In this document: positions 33,306-42,624 of the stretch, piece by piece
How the letters are laid out: every line of letters starts with the position of its first letter
Numbering within the stretch: the first letter of the stretch is position 1
Source of the DNA: CAWBOY01 sp963790585
GTDB taxonomy: Bacteria > Planctomycetota > Planctomycetia > Gemmatales > Gemmataceae
DNA: 64,000 nucleotides
Reading direction: 5' to 3'
Assembly: GCA_963790585.1 (NCBI GenBank)
Contig: CAWBOY010000001.1
Coordinates: 1-64,000, forward strand
Made by a program: the position numbers and the translations under genes
Notes under the pieces: generated by a model
Database searches by the model: none
Told to the model about the DNA's origin: nothing
The model's input: the letters and a program-made list of their open reading frames with translations, nothing else

Positions 33306-36300
33306 ATGCCGTTCGCTGCGCCGTCGAAACCCCGTTTCTTCCGCCCACAACTCGAATCCCTGGAAAGCCGACTAACGCCTACTGTTGGCCCTCAAAGCAC
33401 CCTAATCTCATCAGCGCCAGCTAACTACGACAGCTCCAGCGGCACGCTGACGCTCTTGAGCAGCTCCGCGCAATTGTCGGAGAGCGCCAAGGGCGTTGTC
33501 ACGGTGAGCGTTTCCGGGCAAAGCGCACTTTCTAATGTGACCGGCTCCAATCTTCGCCAAATAAATGCCCCGGGCAGCCTGACGCTGATCGGAAGCATAG
33601 CAACCGACGGCCCGTTGGCGATCACCGCCGCATCGCTGACCATAGACGGCACCCTGAGCGCGACCGCTCTGACGCTGACCAGTAACGGTTTGATAAATGT
33701 CGATAAAGGCAGCAGCGTTACCGCAACAACGATAACCGCGACGGCAGGTTACTTCGTCGATGTCGGCCAGGTGGGGACCGACGGTGGTTCTATCACCATT
33801 AGCACTCCCGATTATCTGAATGCAGGCGTCTTGGCCTCACCGGGCGGAACGATTGGGGTGCGTTTCACGGAGTCGTACATCGACACGACAGGTGCGGTCA
33901 CTTCGGTGTCCAGCGAAAGCGGCGCAGGCGGACAGGTGACAATCGATGGCGGCGCGACAGGTCGGCTGTTTTCCAGCGGGCAGATGATTGCCCAAGGGCG
34001 TGATGGCGGCTCGATCGATCTGATGGGCCAAGATGTTCTGCTCATCGCGGATAAGCTCGATGCGTCAGGAACCGTGCGCTCCGGCGGGCGCGTTCACGTG
34101 ATGTCAGAGAACAGCACCAAATTTACCGGCGTTGCGAATGCTCACCAGACCGGTTTAGGAGCGGGCGGGTCGATCGAGATTTCGTCGCATGGCGCGCTGA
34201 CGTATGGCGGGACCGCCGACGCTGGAAAGGGTGGGACGCTTTTGTTGGATCCGAAATATCTGGTTATAAGCGAGGGAATGGGCTCGATCCCGCAATACGA
34301 ACTCGTCAATCCGGCGCCGGGCGGTGGATTTGGCGACAATATCAACGTATTGAATACTGGAAATATACTTGTGCTGGATCCGGCAGCCAATAACCGCATG
34401 GGCGCCGTCTACCTCTTTAATGGTTCTAATGGCTCATTGATTAGCACCTTAACCGGTAGCACAAGCGCAACGAATGGAGTTGGAGGCGATTTCGTTGGGA
34501 GCGGGCCTTTCAATGGGCCGTCCGGAAATTATGTAGAAATTCTTGCCAACGGAAGCTATGTCATTCAGAGTCCAGATTGGAACGGGCAAGCGGGAGCGGC
34601 GACTTGGGCCAACGGCACATCGGGCGTGAGCGGCGTGATTTCGGCTACCAACAGCCTGGTTGGATCGGCGGAAATGGACCAGATCGGGGCTAATGTTGTC
34701 GCTTTGAGTAATGGAAACTTCGTAGCTTACAGTTCGTCCTGGAATAGTCAAGCTGGCGCGGCCACATGGGGCTCTGGAATTACCGGCATCCAAGGCCCTG
34801 TTAGTAGTAGCAACAGTCTCGTGGGCATGTCAGGAGACCAAGTCGCGGTTAGTGTGATAGCCCTTGCGAATGGAAATTATGTCGTTAGCAGTCCCCGTTG
34901 GAACAGCGCGGCGGGCGCGGCTACGTGGGGAAACGGTAGCACGGGAACTGCTGGACAAGTCACCGCTTCAAATAGTTTGACCGGCTCAGCTTCGCATTCG
35001 CAACTTTCATTTTTTGTGACAGCCTTGACGAATGGGAACTACGTCGTTCAAAGCGTCGCGAACAATAGCTTAAACGCCGCCACATGGGGCAACGGAAGCA
35101 CGGGAACGACAGGATCCATCTCTGCTGGAAATAGCCTTGTCGAGACGCTCGCAGCGGTGGGCATTAGCTATCAGTACACAATAACTCCGCTTACCAATGG
35201 CAACTACGTCGTAAGCAATCAGACGAACGCAGTGACATGGTGTAGTGGCGCCACCGCGACTACGGGCACGGTTTCGGCCTCAAATAGCCTCGTTGTGGCG
35301 AGCGGCTATGGTAATATTGGTACAAACTTCGTCGCCTTGACAAATGGAAATTATCTGGTCTGCAGTCCGGACTGGAATAAAGGCGCTGGAGCTGTGACTT
35401 GGGGAAATGGGGCGACAGGAACTACGGGAACTGTCTCCGCAAGCAATAGTCTAATAGGTTCGCTGCAAAATGAAGGTGTCGGAGGAAGCATCACGCAGCT
35501 AACGAACGGCAATTATCTCGTCGACACGTTATATTGGAATGGAGGCCAGGGTGCGGTCACGTGGGGTAGTGGCACTGTGGGAGTCGCCGGGGCAGTATCC
35601 GCTTCCAATAGCCTTGTCGGCAGCAGTGTTGGTTACCCACCAGATGATGTCGGCATGTCTGTACTTGCTTTGACCAATGGCAATTATGTAGTGCGGAGCC
35701 CGTATTGGGACAACCAAGCAGGCGCGGTTACGTGGGGTAACGGCGCGAGTGGCATAAAAGGAGTGGTTTCATCCTCCAACAGTCTTGTTGGTTCTGCAGC
35801 TCCGCCAATGCAGGATCAGGTGGGAATTGACCTCGTCGGTTTGACCAACGGGGACTACGTCGTTATTAGTCCTTCCTGGGGTGTAAGTAAGGGAGCTGTT
35901 ACTTGGGCCAATGGTAACAATGGAATCGTTGGAACGATCTCGGCCGCCAATAGTCTAATCGGCACAATATCATTTGATCAGGCTGGTTCCGGCAGTGTTG
36001 CGACTTTGGTCAACGGAAATTATGTGGTCGCGTCGCCAAACTGGAGCAATGGTCTTGGAGCGGCGACTTGGAGTAGCGGCGCGAAGGGAATCGTCGGCGC
36101 CATTTCAAACGCCAATAGTCTTACGGGCAATGCCTCCTCCGGGATCAACGACCTAGGGGATAGCTTCACGGCTTTGCCCAATGGCGACTTGGTGATCTAT
36201 AGTCATGACGCGAGTAACGGAAGGATTACATGGGTGAACGGGACCACTGGAGCAACATTTGATGGACAGGCTACGCCGGATGCCCAAAACAGTCTGATCG

Positions 36301-37715
36301 GAAACGGCGACATTCTACCTCGGTCAGTGGAGGTCAGTCCGGGTCCGAGCGCCGGCTCATTCATCACGGTATTCTCCACCGGAACTCCCGGCCAAATCAT
36401 AGTTGGGTTGCCCTATTCGAGTCCAAATCAGACTACAATCGATACTCCGTCCTTTATTACAAATTCGCTAAACGCCGGCAATAACGTGGTCCTCCAGGCA
36501 GATGACGATGTCAGTATCGATAGTCCCATCATCGCATCGCCAACTGGTAAGGCTGGGAATCTTACGATAAAAGCCGGTCGCAGTATCCTCATCAACGCCA
36601 ACATCAACACAGCCGGCGGCAATCTTATTCTCATAGCCAACGATACCAAAGCCGATGGCATCGTCGATTCGGATCGCGATCCAGGCAACGCCGTTATCTC
36701 AATGCAGACGGGCACGACCATCAACACGGGCTCTGGTAGTCTCTATGCCTACCTCCTCAACGCGACCGACAAGACAAATCATGATACCGGCGTGGTCACG
36801 CTCGCCGATATTACGGCGGCATCGGCGACCATCTCCATTCCCACAGGCACGAATACGCTCGTGCTGACACCTGGAGGTGGGACCTTCATGGGCAGTAGCG
36901 CTAGTGTCACTCTGAACACCGTCCCTACGGTTGACATCATTGGGAACACGAACGACGTAGCTTATCTGTATGACAAAACCGGCCAAAATGTCTTCGCCGC
37001 CACACCAAGTTATAGCTTCTTCGAGGGAGCCGGCTTCTACAACCAGGATGTCGGCTTCGGCACCGTCAACGCCTTTGGAGCCACGGGTACCAATGACAGT
37101 GCCTATCTTTACGACGCCGGCGGCAATAATGTCTTCGTCGGCACGCCGGGCTATAGCTACCTGACCAATGCGATCTACTTCAATCAGGTTATCGGCTTCA
37201 AATCGGCCAATGCGTTTGCCACGTCGAAAGCCAGCAACGATGCAAGCTATCTCTTTGACAACGGCGGCTCGAATACCTTCGTCGGCGGCGCGACGGCTAG
37301 CTCGCTACAAGGGTCAGGATATTTCAATCAAGCAGTCGGCTTCCAGGATGTGTATGCCACTTCCGCGTCCGGGGCCAACGATTCGGCTTATTTCACAGGC
37401 GCCGCCAGCGGCAACGTCTTCACGGCGAATACGGCATACAGTTACATGTATGGCCCCGGTTACCTCAATGAGGTCCTTGGCTTTAAGAGCGTCTCGGCCA
37501 CGGGGGCGAGTACAGATACCGCGAGTCTCTACGATGGGTCGGGAACGAACACCTACTTTGCCACCGGTTTCGGCGGCAGTCTTGTATCCGGAAGCATCAC
37601 TGAAGCGGAGACTGGTTTTGGCTACGTCAATATCGTGCAATCATTGGGAACATTCGATACGGCGACGACGAAGTCGCTCGCATTTTCTTTGACCAAAGTA
37701 GGGACGTGGCATTGA
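33306..37715 (+). CDS. Giant secreted repeat protein with LEPR-XLL-like N-terminus
   Basis: 1469 residues; ATG 33306 follows GAGG. The N-terminus RFFRPQLESLESRLTPT matches the planctomycete LEPR-XLL motif. Residues 40-340 form a filamentous-haemagglutinin-like beta region (GSLTLIGSIATDGPLAITAA). About eleven repeats of 52-60 residues follow (about 380-1010), with consensus LTNGNYVVxSPxW..GAVTWGNG..G..G.VSASNSLVGS; the family resembles DUF5650-type repeats. A short beta segment follows, then about five 48-residue repeats (NDSAYLYDxxGxNVF..YSY..FNQVIGFKSVNAF). It is probably an extracellular adhesin or matrix protein. No anchor motif or catalytic site is seen. Confidence 0.85.
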   Translation: MPFAAPSKPRFFRPQLESLESRLTPTVGPQSTLISSAPANYDSSSGTLTLLSSSAQLSESAKGVVTVSVSGQSALSNVTGSNLRQINAPGSLTLIGSIATDGPLAITAASLTIDGTLSATALTLTSNGLINVDKGSSVTATTITATAGYFVDVGQVGTDGGSITISTPDYLNAGVLASPGGTIGVRFTESYIDTTGAVTSVSSESGAGGQVTIDGGATGRLFSSGQMIAQGRDGGSIDLMGQDVLLIADKLDASGTVRSGGRVHVMSENSTKFTGVANAHQTGLGAGGSIEISSHGALTYGGTADAGKGGTLLLDPKYLVISEGMGSIPQYELVNPAPGGGFGDNINVLNTGNILVLDPAANNRMGAVYLFNGSNGSLISTLTGSTSATNGVGGDFVGSGPFNGPSGNYVEILANGSYVIQSPDWNGQAGAATWANGTSGVSGVISATNSLVGSAEMDQIGANVVALSNGNFVAYSSSWNSQAGAATWGSGITGIQGPVSSSNSLVGMSGDQVAVSVIALANGNYVVSSPRWNSAAGAATWGNGSTGTAGQVTASNSLTGSASHSQLSFFVTALTNGNYVVQSVANNSLNAATWGNGSTGTTGSISAGNSLVETLAAVGISYQYTITPLTNGNYVVSNQTNAVTWCSGATATTGTVSASNSLVVASGYGNIGTNFVALTNGNYLVCSPDWNKGAGAVTWGNGATGTTGTVSASNSLIGSLQNEGVGGSITQLTNGNYLVDTLYWNGGQGAVTWGSGTVGVAGAVSASNSLVGSSVGYPPDDVGMSVLALTNGNYVVRSPYWDNQAGAVTWGNGASGIKGVVSSSNSLVGSAAPPMQDQVGIDLVGLTNGDYVVISPSWGVSKGAVTWANGNNGIVGTISAANSLIGTISFDQAGSGSVATLVNGNYVVASPNWSNGLGAATWSSGAKGIVGAISNANSLTGNASSGINDLGDSFTALPNGDLVIYSHDASNGRITWVNGTTGATFDGQATPDAQNSLIGNGDILPRSVEVSPGPSAGSFITVFSTGTPGQIIVGLPYSSPNQTTIDTPSFITNSLNAGNNVVLQADDDVSIDSPIIASPTGKAGNLTIKAGRSILINANINTAGGNLILIANDTKADGIVDSDRDPGNAVISMQTGTTINTGSGSLYAYLLNATDKTNHDTGVVTLADITAASATISIPTGTNTLVLTPGGGTFMGSSASVTLNTVPTVDIIGNTNDVAYLYDKTGQNVFAATPSYSFFEGAGFYNQDVGFGTVNAFGATGTNDSAYLYDAGGNNVFVGTPGYSYLTNAIYFNQVIGFKSANAFATSKASNDASYLFDNGGSNTFVGGATASSLQGSGYFNQAVGFQDVYATSASGANDSAYFTGAASGNVFTANTAYSYMYGPGYLNEVLGFKSVSATGASTDTASLYDGSGTNTYFATGFGGSLVSGSITEAETGFGYVNIVQSLGTFDTATTKSLAFSLTKVGTWH

Positions 37716-37724
37716 GCTGATTTT

Positions 37725-37775
37725 TATATACCCGCCGGCTTGCCGGCGGTAAATTCAAAACCCCCGGCAAGCCGG
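37725..37775. repeat. Palindromic repeat, TATATAGCC family (copy 3, left part)
   Basis: TATATACCCGCCGGCTTGCC..CCCCCGGCAAGCCGG ends where the ISKra4 element begins; the rest (GGGCTAT) is at 39308-39314. The element therefore inserted into the right arm. Confidence 0.85.
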
Positions 37776-39298
37776 GTGTGAGCAGCTGAAAAGTTGGTGG
37801 AAATTTTGTACACCTATCAGCGGTAGGACGATCCGACAAGAATGCCCCCCCGCTCGGAGAAGCAACGATGTCCGTCGACACCCCAACCCGGCAAGACCAA
37901 GTCCAGGAATTGGCCGCGGCCATTGCTGAGTTTTCGCAAGATGAGTTGGTCCAGATGGCCCAACTGCTTGTGGACGCGGAACCCGCTACGCTCTTTGGTG
38001 CCACCGAATTCAAGATCCGCGACCTTGCCCTGAAAATCGCCGCCAAAGCCTATGAAAAACGCCTGGCTCAAAAAAAAACGGCTACGAATCCTCCTCAGTG
38101 ACCTGCCCCGACTGCGACCATGCCGCTCCCTTTCACGGTGACCGCCCCCGTCGACTCGTTAGCCTCTTCGGCACCATCGGCTACCGACGCGCCTACTACT
38201 ACTGCCGCTGTTGCGCGGGGCTATGCCCCGTTCGACGAGCGAGCCGGCATCACGACACGGTCGTTGACGCCCGCGGCCGAACAACTGACCACCTTAGCGG
38301 GCGGCGTTTGCGATAGCTTCGAGAGGGGAGCAGAACTACTCCAGGAGATGTCGGGAGTCGATGTGTCCGAATCGACGGTCCAACGCACCACCGAAGACGT
38401 GGGGCAACGGATCGAGAAGTGCATGGCCGACGGCATCCTTTTTGGTTTGGCGGTGCTTTGGCCGTGGTATCAGGATGCCCAGGGACGCAGCGTGGCCTAT
38501 GTGACTGTGGATGCAACGGGCACACGTCAACAGGGCCCCCGCGGTGCCAAAGCGGAAGGCCGGATGGCTTATGTTGCTGGTGTCTACAATCCGTATCCCG
38601 GTGACGCCTGGCTCCAGCCACCGGGCAAACCACCGCCCTGCTTGCAAGTGCGTTATCTGAGCGGGCTGTATGCATTGGACCAGTTAGGCCCGTTATTGCG
38701 TCGGCAGGCGGCCCATGTGGGCATGGAGAAAGCCCAAAGGTGGGTGGCGTTGACCGATGGAGGCAACGGGTTGGAGGCGTTCATGCAGACTAACTTTAAC
38801 CGTGAGGACCTGGTGTTGATTTTGGACTTCTGGCACGCGGCGAGCTACCTGGAGAAGTTGGCCAAAGCCTTGTACCTGACGGACGAAGAAAAAGCAAAGG
38901 CTCAGGCGGAGCAGTGGTGTAGTCTGCTCAAGCGGGAGGGAGGGGCGACGACGCTGGGCGTATTGGAGAACTGGACTTGGCCCGAGCGGATGTCGGCGAC
39001 GTTGCGTGACCAGAGGGAAGAAGTGGAGAGATACTTCGGAAACAATGTGCATCGGATGGAGTACCCGGAGTATCTAGCGGACGGATTGCAGATTGGCAGC
39101 GGCGTGGTGGAAAGCGCGTGCAAGACGGTAGTGGGGCAGCGTCTGAAAGGGGCGGGCATGCGTTGGGGTGAGAACGGGGCGCACGCGTTGTGCCACGTGC
39201 GGGCGCTGTACCGCAGCGAAAAGGGACAATGGGCTGCCTTTTGGGAACGACGGTTTACGAAAAGAACAACCGTTCAGCAACTTAACTGACGCTTACAC
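37776..39298 (+). mobile_element. ISKra4-family element inserted in a palindromic repeat
   Basis: Ends GTGTGAGCAGCTGAAAAGTT and, inverted, GTGTAAGCGTCAGTTAAGTT. The 9-bp duplication GCAAGCCGG occurs at 37767-37775 and 39299-39307. Length 1523 bp. The target is the right arm of a TATATAGCC-family palindrome. Confidence 0.9.
37868..39289 (+). CDS. ISKra4-family transposase, two shifts of frame
   Basis: The first frame (37868-38101) ends KRLAQKKTATNPPQ. A run of nine A at 38070-38078 would allow -1 slippage to QKKNGYESSSVTCPDCDHAA, giving the expected ISKra4 zinc-ribbon (CPDC..CRCC). A second break at GCGGGGC near 38216 needs one G fewer to continue YAPFDERAGITTRSLTP. The transposase core follows: VDATGTRQQG (Asp), VALTDGGNG (Asp) and GSGVVESACK (Glu). 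Programmed frameshifting at the A-run is plausible in this family; the second break looks like mutation or error. Confidence 0.85.
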
Positions 39299-39322
39299 GC
39301 AAGCCGGGGGCTATTTAGAGAT

Positions 39323-41434
39323 TTATCCCTTCTGTTTCTTCGCCGCGCTTACCAACTCCATCAAATATTGCTCCGAATCGCGGTCTTTTTGGGTGCGGGC
39401 TTGGGTCACGCCCTCTTCGGCGAAGCGCAGGGCTTTGTCGCTTTGCTTCAGCGCCAGCATCGCTTCAGCGGCGTTGCCGCGATATTTCAGCTCAGACGGG
39501 ACGCGGTCGATCAGGCGGCGAAAGACTTGCTCGGCTTCGTCGACTTCGCCGCGTTTGACGAGGACTTTGCCGCGCAGCAGCTCGAAGTCGTTGCGGCGGC
39601 GGCCTTCGTTTTGTTCGCAATCGGCCTTTTCTCCATCATTGACGTGATCGAGAGCGGCATCGAGTTTAGCGCCCAGTAAATCTCGTTGAATGAGATAGGC
39701 ATACCAACTGTATCGATCACTCCGGCCGGCCTCCGGGGGCGACGCCACCAGGCTTTCGGCAAAGCGATACCCTAAGTCATGAGCGTCCTGTTTGAGAGCG
39801 GCTTGATAGCCTTGCTCGCGCTGCTCGAAACTCAAGTCATCGGTCGCCAGTGCTGACAGGTCATTGACACTCATCGCGCTGATGTCGCCGACTTTGCTCG
39901 TCGCCGCTGGCATGGTAGTCGTTGCAGCGACCGCGACCGGTTCGGCACCGGAAATCAAGCCAAGCTTGCGACGCAGGCGGTTGAAATCGTAGGTGCCGAC
40001 GACGCCGAGGGCGGCGCAATCCTGGACGAACTGAATGACGCCGCGCAGCCGTTTTCGCAGGTTCGGCGAGCTAGTAGCATCGACGGGAGTATTGGACATC
40101 AGGGATCTGCGCGGACGGTTGACCCACTTCGCTTCGTAAAACGTCGCGGCATGATTGATGATTTCTTCCGGCTTTGAATCAGCGCCGGCCGTCGGAAAGA
40201 CAATCGCCTCGCTGACGACGTCGGTGAACTGAATCGGCCCACGCACCTCTTGGGCTTCGCCCAGGTTGAAATGGACGCGCGTACGCACTTCCTCGCGCAG
40301 CCGGGCGATCGCTTCCTTGTTGGGTCCCCAGATGCGGACGATGCTGTTAACGATGACCACGTACCCAGCGAGGTTGGCGAAAGCCTTCGCCGGTCCGCCG
40401 GCCGTGATGAGGCCGCTCGTGCTGCCTTCCAGAAGCAGGAAAAAGAGCACCCCCTCACGCGGCGACGGCGCCTTGATCAGCCGACCTCCCTCATACCACT
40501 CTTGGAGCAGCGTCGATAGTACCTGCGGATCGCGGATTGGAAACGCGAAAGAGTATTCGTGATAGTCGCTGTCATCTTCCATGCCGATGCCGCAGCGCAA
40601 TACTTCGGCGAGGGCGGCGGCGGTGCCGGCTTTGTCTTCGTCTGTTTCCAATTCGACATAGCGATTAATCGCTTCGAGGCCCGGCCGATTGTCACCAAGC
40701 CAGGCATAGGCCAGACCGAGATTATAAAACGCCGCGGCGTCTTTGTTGTCCTCGCGCGTCAACGGCTCGTAGATGCCAACAAGGTCGGCAAGCCGCGGGC
40801 CGCCGAGAGCTTTCCGCGCCTTGTCCCAGGCGACCTGGCGCTCCGCCGTTGGCGGTATCAACTCGTAAGCGCGCCGTGCCGCCGCCGGCTGTCGGCCCTT
40901 GTCGCCGAATAGCTCCTCAAAGTTGTCGCGCAGCTCTTGTTCGGCGGGCTGATAGCGCAGCACAAGTTGCAGGGCCGCCCGGGCGGCGACGGGCCGATTC
41001 AGCTTCAATTCGCAATCGAAAATCAGGTAATAAACCTCAGCCAGGCGATCGTGCGCCTCGGCGGCATAGTTCAGCGCTGCCTTACGCGCCAGCAACAGAG
41101 CGCCGGCCAATTCGCCTTCCTGATAGCGGAAATTCGCCCGCAACAGCAGGCCAAAGGGATAGTTGGGATTGACCGCGAAAGCCTTTTCGAGCGCGGCCTC
41201 GGCCTCGTCGAGCTTGCCATGCATGAAGAGCAGCCGGGCGAGCTGGCCCCATGCTTCGGGGTTGTCGCCATGCTTGGCGACCACCTCGTTCATGATGCGT
41301 TCGGCCGTGTCGTGCTGGCCTTGGCTTTCCTGCTCGTAGGCCTGGTTGATGCCGGCATAAATCGGCATACAGCAGAATTTGAATTTCTTGCCGGGAGTGC
41401 CACACGAACAGGGGGCATAAGGGTCGAGAGCCAT
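39323..41434 (-). CDS. SEC-C motif and TPR protein
   Basis: 703 residues. The N-terminal SEC-C-like zinc motif is CSCGTPGKKFKFCC (residues 9-22). TPR-type helical repeats follow (NPEAWGQLARLLFMHGKLDE, AAFYNLGLAYAWLGDN) and again at the C-terminus (RGEVDEAEQVFRRLIDRVP). A central region of about 250 residues contains GVLFFLLLEGSTSGLITAGG and is unassigned. The family is common in planctomycetes; SEC-C domains bind zinc and often ribosomes or SecB, but the role here is unknown. Confidence 0.8.
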   Translation of the reverse strand: MALDPYAPCSCGTPGKKFKFCCMPIYAGINQAYEQESQGQHDTAERIMNEVVAKHGDNPEAWGQLARLLFMHGKLDEAEAALEKAFAVNPNYPFGLLLRANFRYQEGELAGALLLARKAALNYAAEAHDRLAEVYYLIFDCELKLNRPVAARAALQLVLRYQPAEQELRDNFEELFGDKGRQPAAARRAYELIPPTAERQVAWDKARKALGGPRLADLVGIYEPLTREDNKDAAAFYNLGLAYAWLGDNRPGLEAINRYVELETDEDKAGTAAALAEVLRCGIGMEDDSDYHEYSFAFPIRDPQVLSTLLQEWYEGGRLIKAPSPREGVLFFLLLEGSTSGLITAGGPAKAFANLAGYVVIVNSIVRIWGPNKEAIARLREEVRTRVHFNLGEAQEVRGPIQFTDVVSEAIVFPTAGADSKPEEIINHAATFYEAKWVNRPRRSLMSNTPVDATSSPNLRKRLRGVIQFVQDCAALGVVGTYDFNRLRRKLGLISGAEPVAVAATTTMPAATSKVGDISAMSVNDLSALATDDLSFEQREQGYQAALKQDAHDLGYRFAESLVASPPEAGRSDRYSWYAYLIQRDLLGAKLDAALDHVNDGEKADCEQNEGRRRNDFELLRGKVLVKRGEVDEAEQVFRRLIDRVPSELKYRGNAAEAMLALKQSDKALRFAEEGVTQARTQKDRDSEQYLMELVSAAKKQKG

Positions 41435-41511
41435 GACAATTTCCTGTGCCGAAGACGAAGATTTCGCTATCGGCTCAAGATATCAGATGGCCGACGAGAC
41501 GGAAGGGTGTC

Positions 41512-41576
41512 TTTATATAGCCCCCGGCCTGCCGGGGGTGAGAAGCAAGCCCCCGGCTTGCCGGGGGCTATATAAG
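41512..41576. repeat. Palindromic repeat, TATATAGCC family (copy 4)
   Basis: TTATATAGCCCCCGGCCTGCC..GGCTTGCCGGGGGCTATATAAG. Between two minus-strand genes. Confidence 0.9.
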
Positions 41577-41582
41577 GAAAGA

Positions 41583-42584
41583 CTACTTGATCTGATAGAC
41601 CCGAATCTCCGGCCCTTCTTTGCCTTCTTGCCGTGGCACCGCGACATAGAGGCGGTCTTGCTCCGGATTGAAGTGCGAGGTCTTCGCTCCCTTGGCCGTC
41701 GGTATTTTTTCACCGGCTTCGTAGCTATCCGCGCCAAGCTGTTTGATGACGGCAATGAACCCTTCACCGCAGGTGGCGTAGAGCTTCTTGCGCTTGGCGT
41801 CGAAGACGAGATCGTCGATGTCCCCAGGAATCGTGACGCTCGTGATCTCCTTGCCCGTTTCGGTATCCATGACGACGACCTTCGGCTCCTTGCGGCAGCC
41901 GACGAACATACGGTGATTCGCTTCGTCCAAGGCCAACGGGTGGAACTCGCCGGCCATCTTGACAGGATACTTGGCTATGATTTCGTTCTTGGCCGTGTCG
42001 ATGACGGCGACCATCGCGGCGTTCGGAATGTTGACATACAGCCGCGGCCGAGCTTTCTCGACTTCGAAGCCTTCCGCAGTGCCGGGCAGCTTGATGTCCG
42101 TCTTTAGATCAAAACTCTTGGCATCGACGACGCCGAGCGACTTTTCGGCATGGCCCACATAGACGCTCTTCAAAATCGGATTGTAGCGGACGTTGTCGGC
42201 ATCATCTTCAAACTTAATGCTCTCGAGCAACTTGTGACTTTCCCCATCGAAAATGTTGCAAAAGCCTTTGATGCCCAGTCCGACGAAGATCTTGTCAAAG
42301 TCAGGCGAGTAGGCGACGCCCTGAACGCCCTGCTGGTTGGCAATCTGCTTGACGAGTTTGCCCGCCTTGAGGTCGATGATGTCGAGGGAATTATTACACT
42401 TGTTGGCGAGCAATAAGCGATCGCGTTTTACATCCAAAGCCAGATGGTCCATGGCTCCAGGTTTGCCTTTGAGGACGATCGTCTGCACCAACTCCAAGTC
42501 GGCGGCTTTCGCGGAGCCGGCGAAGAGGAAAGCGATGGCGAACAGGGCGGTGAACCGTTTCAGTCCTTGGCAATTTCTATTCAT
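41583..42584 (-). CDS. YncE-like beta-propeller protein, exported
   Basis: 333 residues from ATG 42584, with a signal peptide (FTALFAIAFLFAGSAKAAD). Seven-bladed propeller repeats are visible in phrases such as DHLALDVKRDRLLLANKCNN, VGLGIKGFCNIFDGESHKLL, YVNIPNAAMVAVIDTAKNEI and LDEANHRMFVGCRKEPKVVV. YncE-type proteins bind DNA or metals in some bacteria; function here is unknown. It follows the RND pump gene on the same strand and could be part of the metal/efflux context. Confidence 0.82.
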   Translation of the reverse strand: MNRNCQGLKRFTALFAIAFLFAGSAKAADLELVQTIVLKGKPGAMDHLALDVKRDRLLLANKCNNSLDIIDLKAGKLVKQIANQQGVQGVAYSPDFDKIFVGLGIKGFCNIFDGESHKLLESIKFEDDADNVRYNPILKSVYVGHAEKSLGVVDAKSFDLKTDIKLPGTAEGFEVEKARPRLYVNIPNAAMVAVIDTAKNEIIAKYPVKMAGEFHPLALDEANHRMFVGCRKEPKVVVMDTETGKEITSVTIPGDIDDLVFDAKRKKLYATCGEGFIAVIKQLGADSYEAGEKIPTAKGAKTSHFNPEQDRLYVAVPRQEGKEGPEIRVYQIK

Positions 42585-42624
42585 GGTGGCGTGCGCTCCT
42601 TGGGTGTGAATAAATCTTTGACTC

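Noticed and set aside
34200..36300. Tandem DNA repeats inside the giant protein
   Set aside because: The periodicity is at the protein level; nucleotide copies are diverged, so it is not a recent DNA tandem array.
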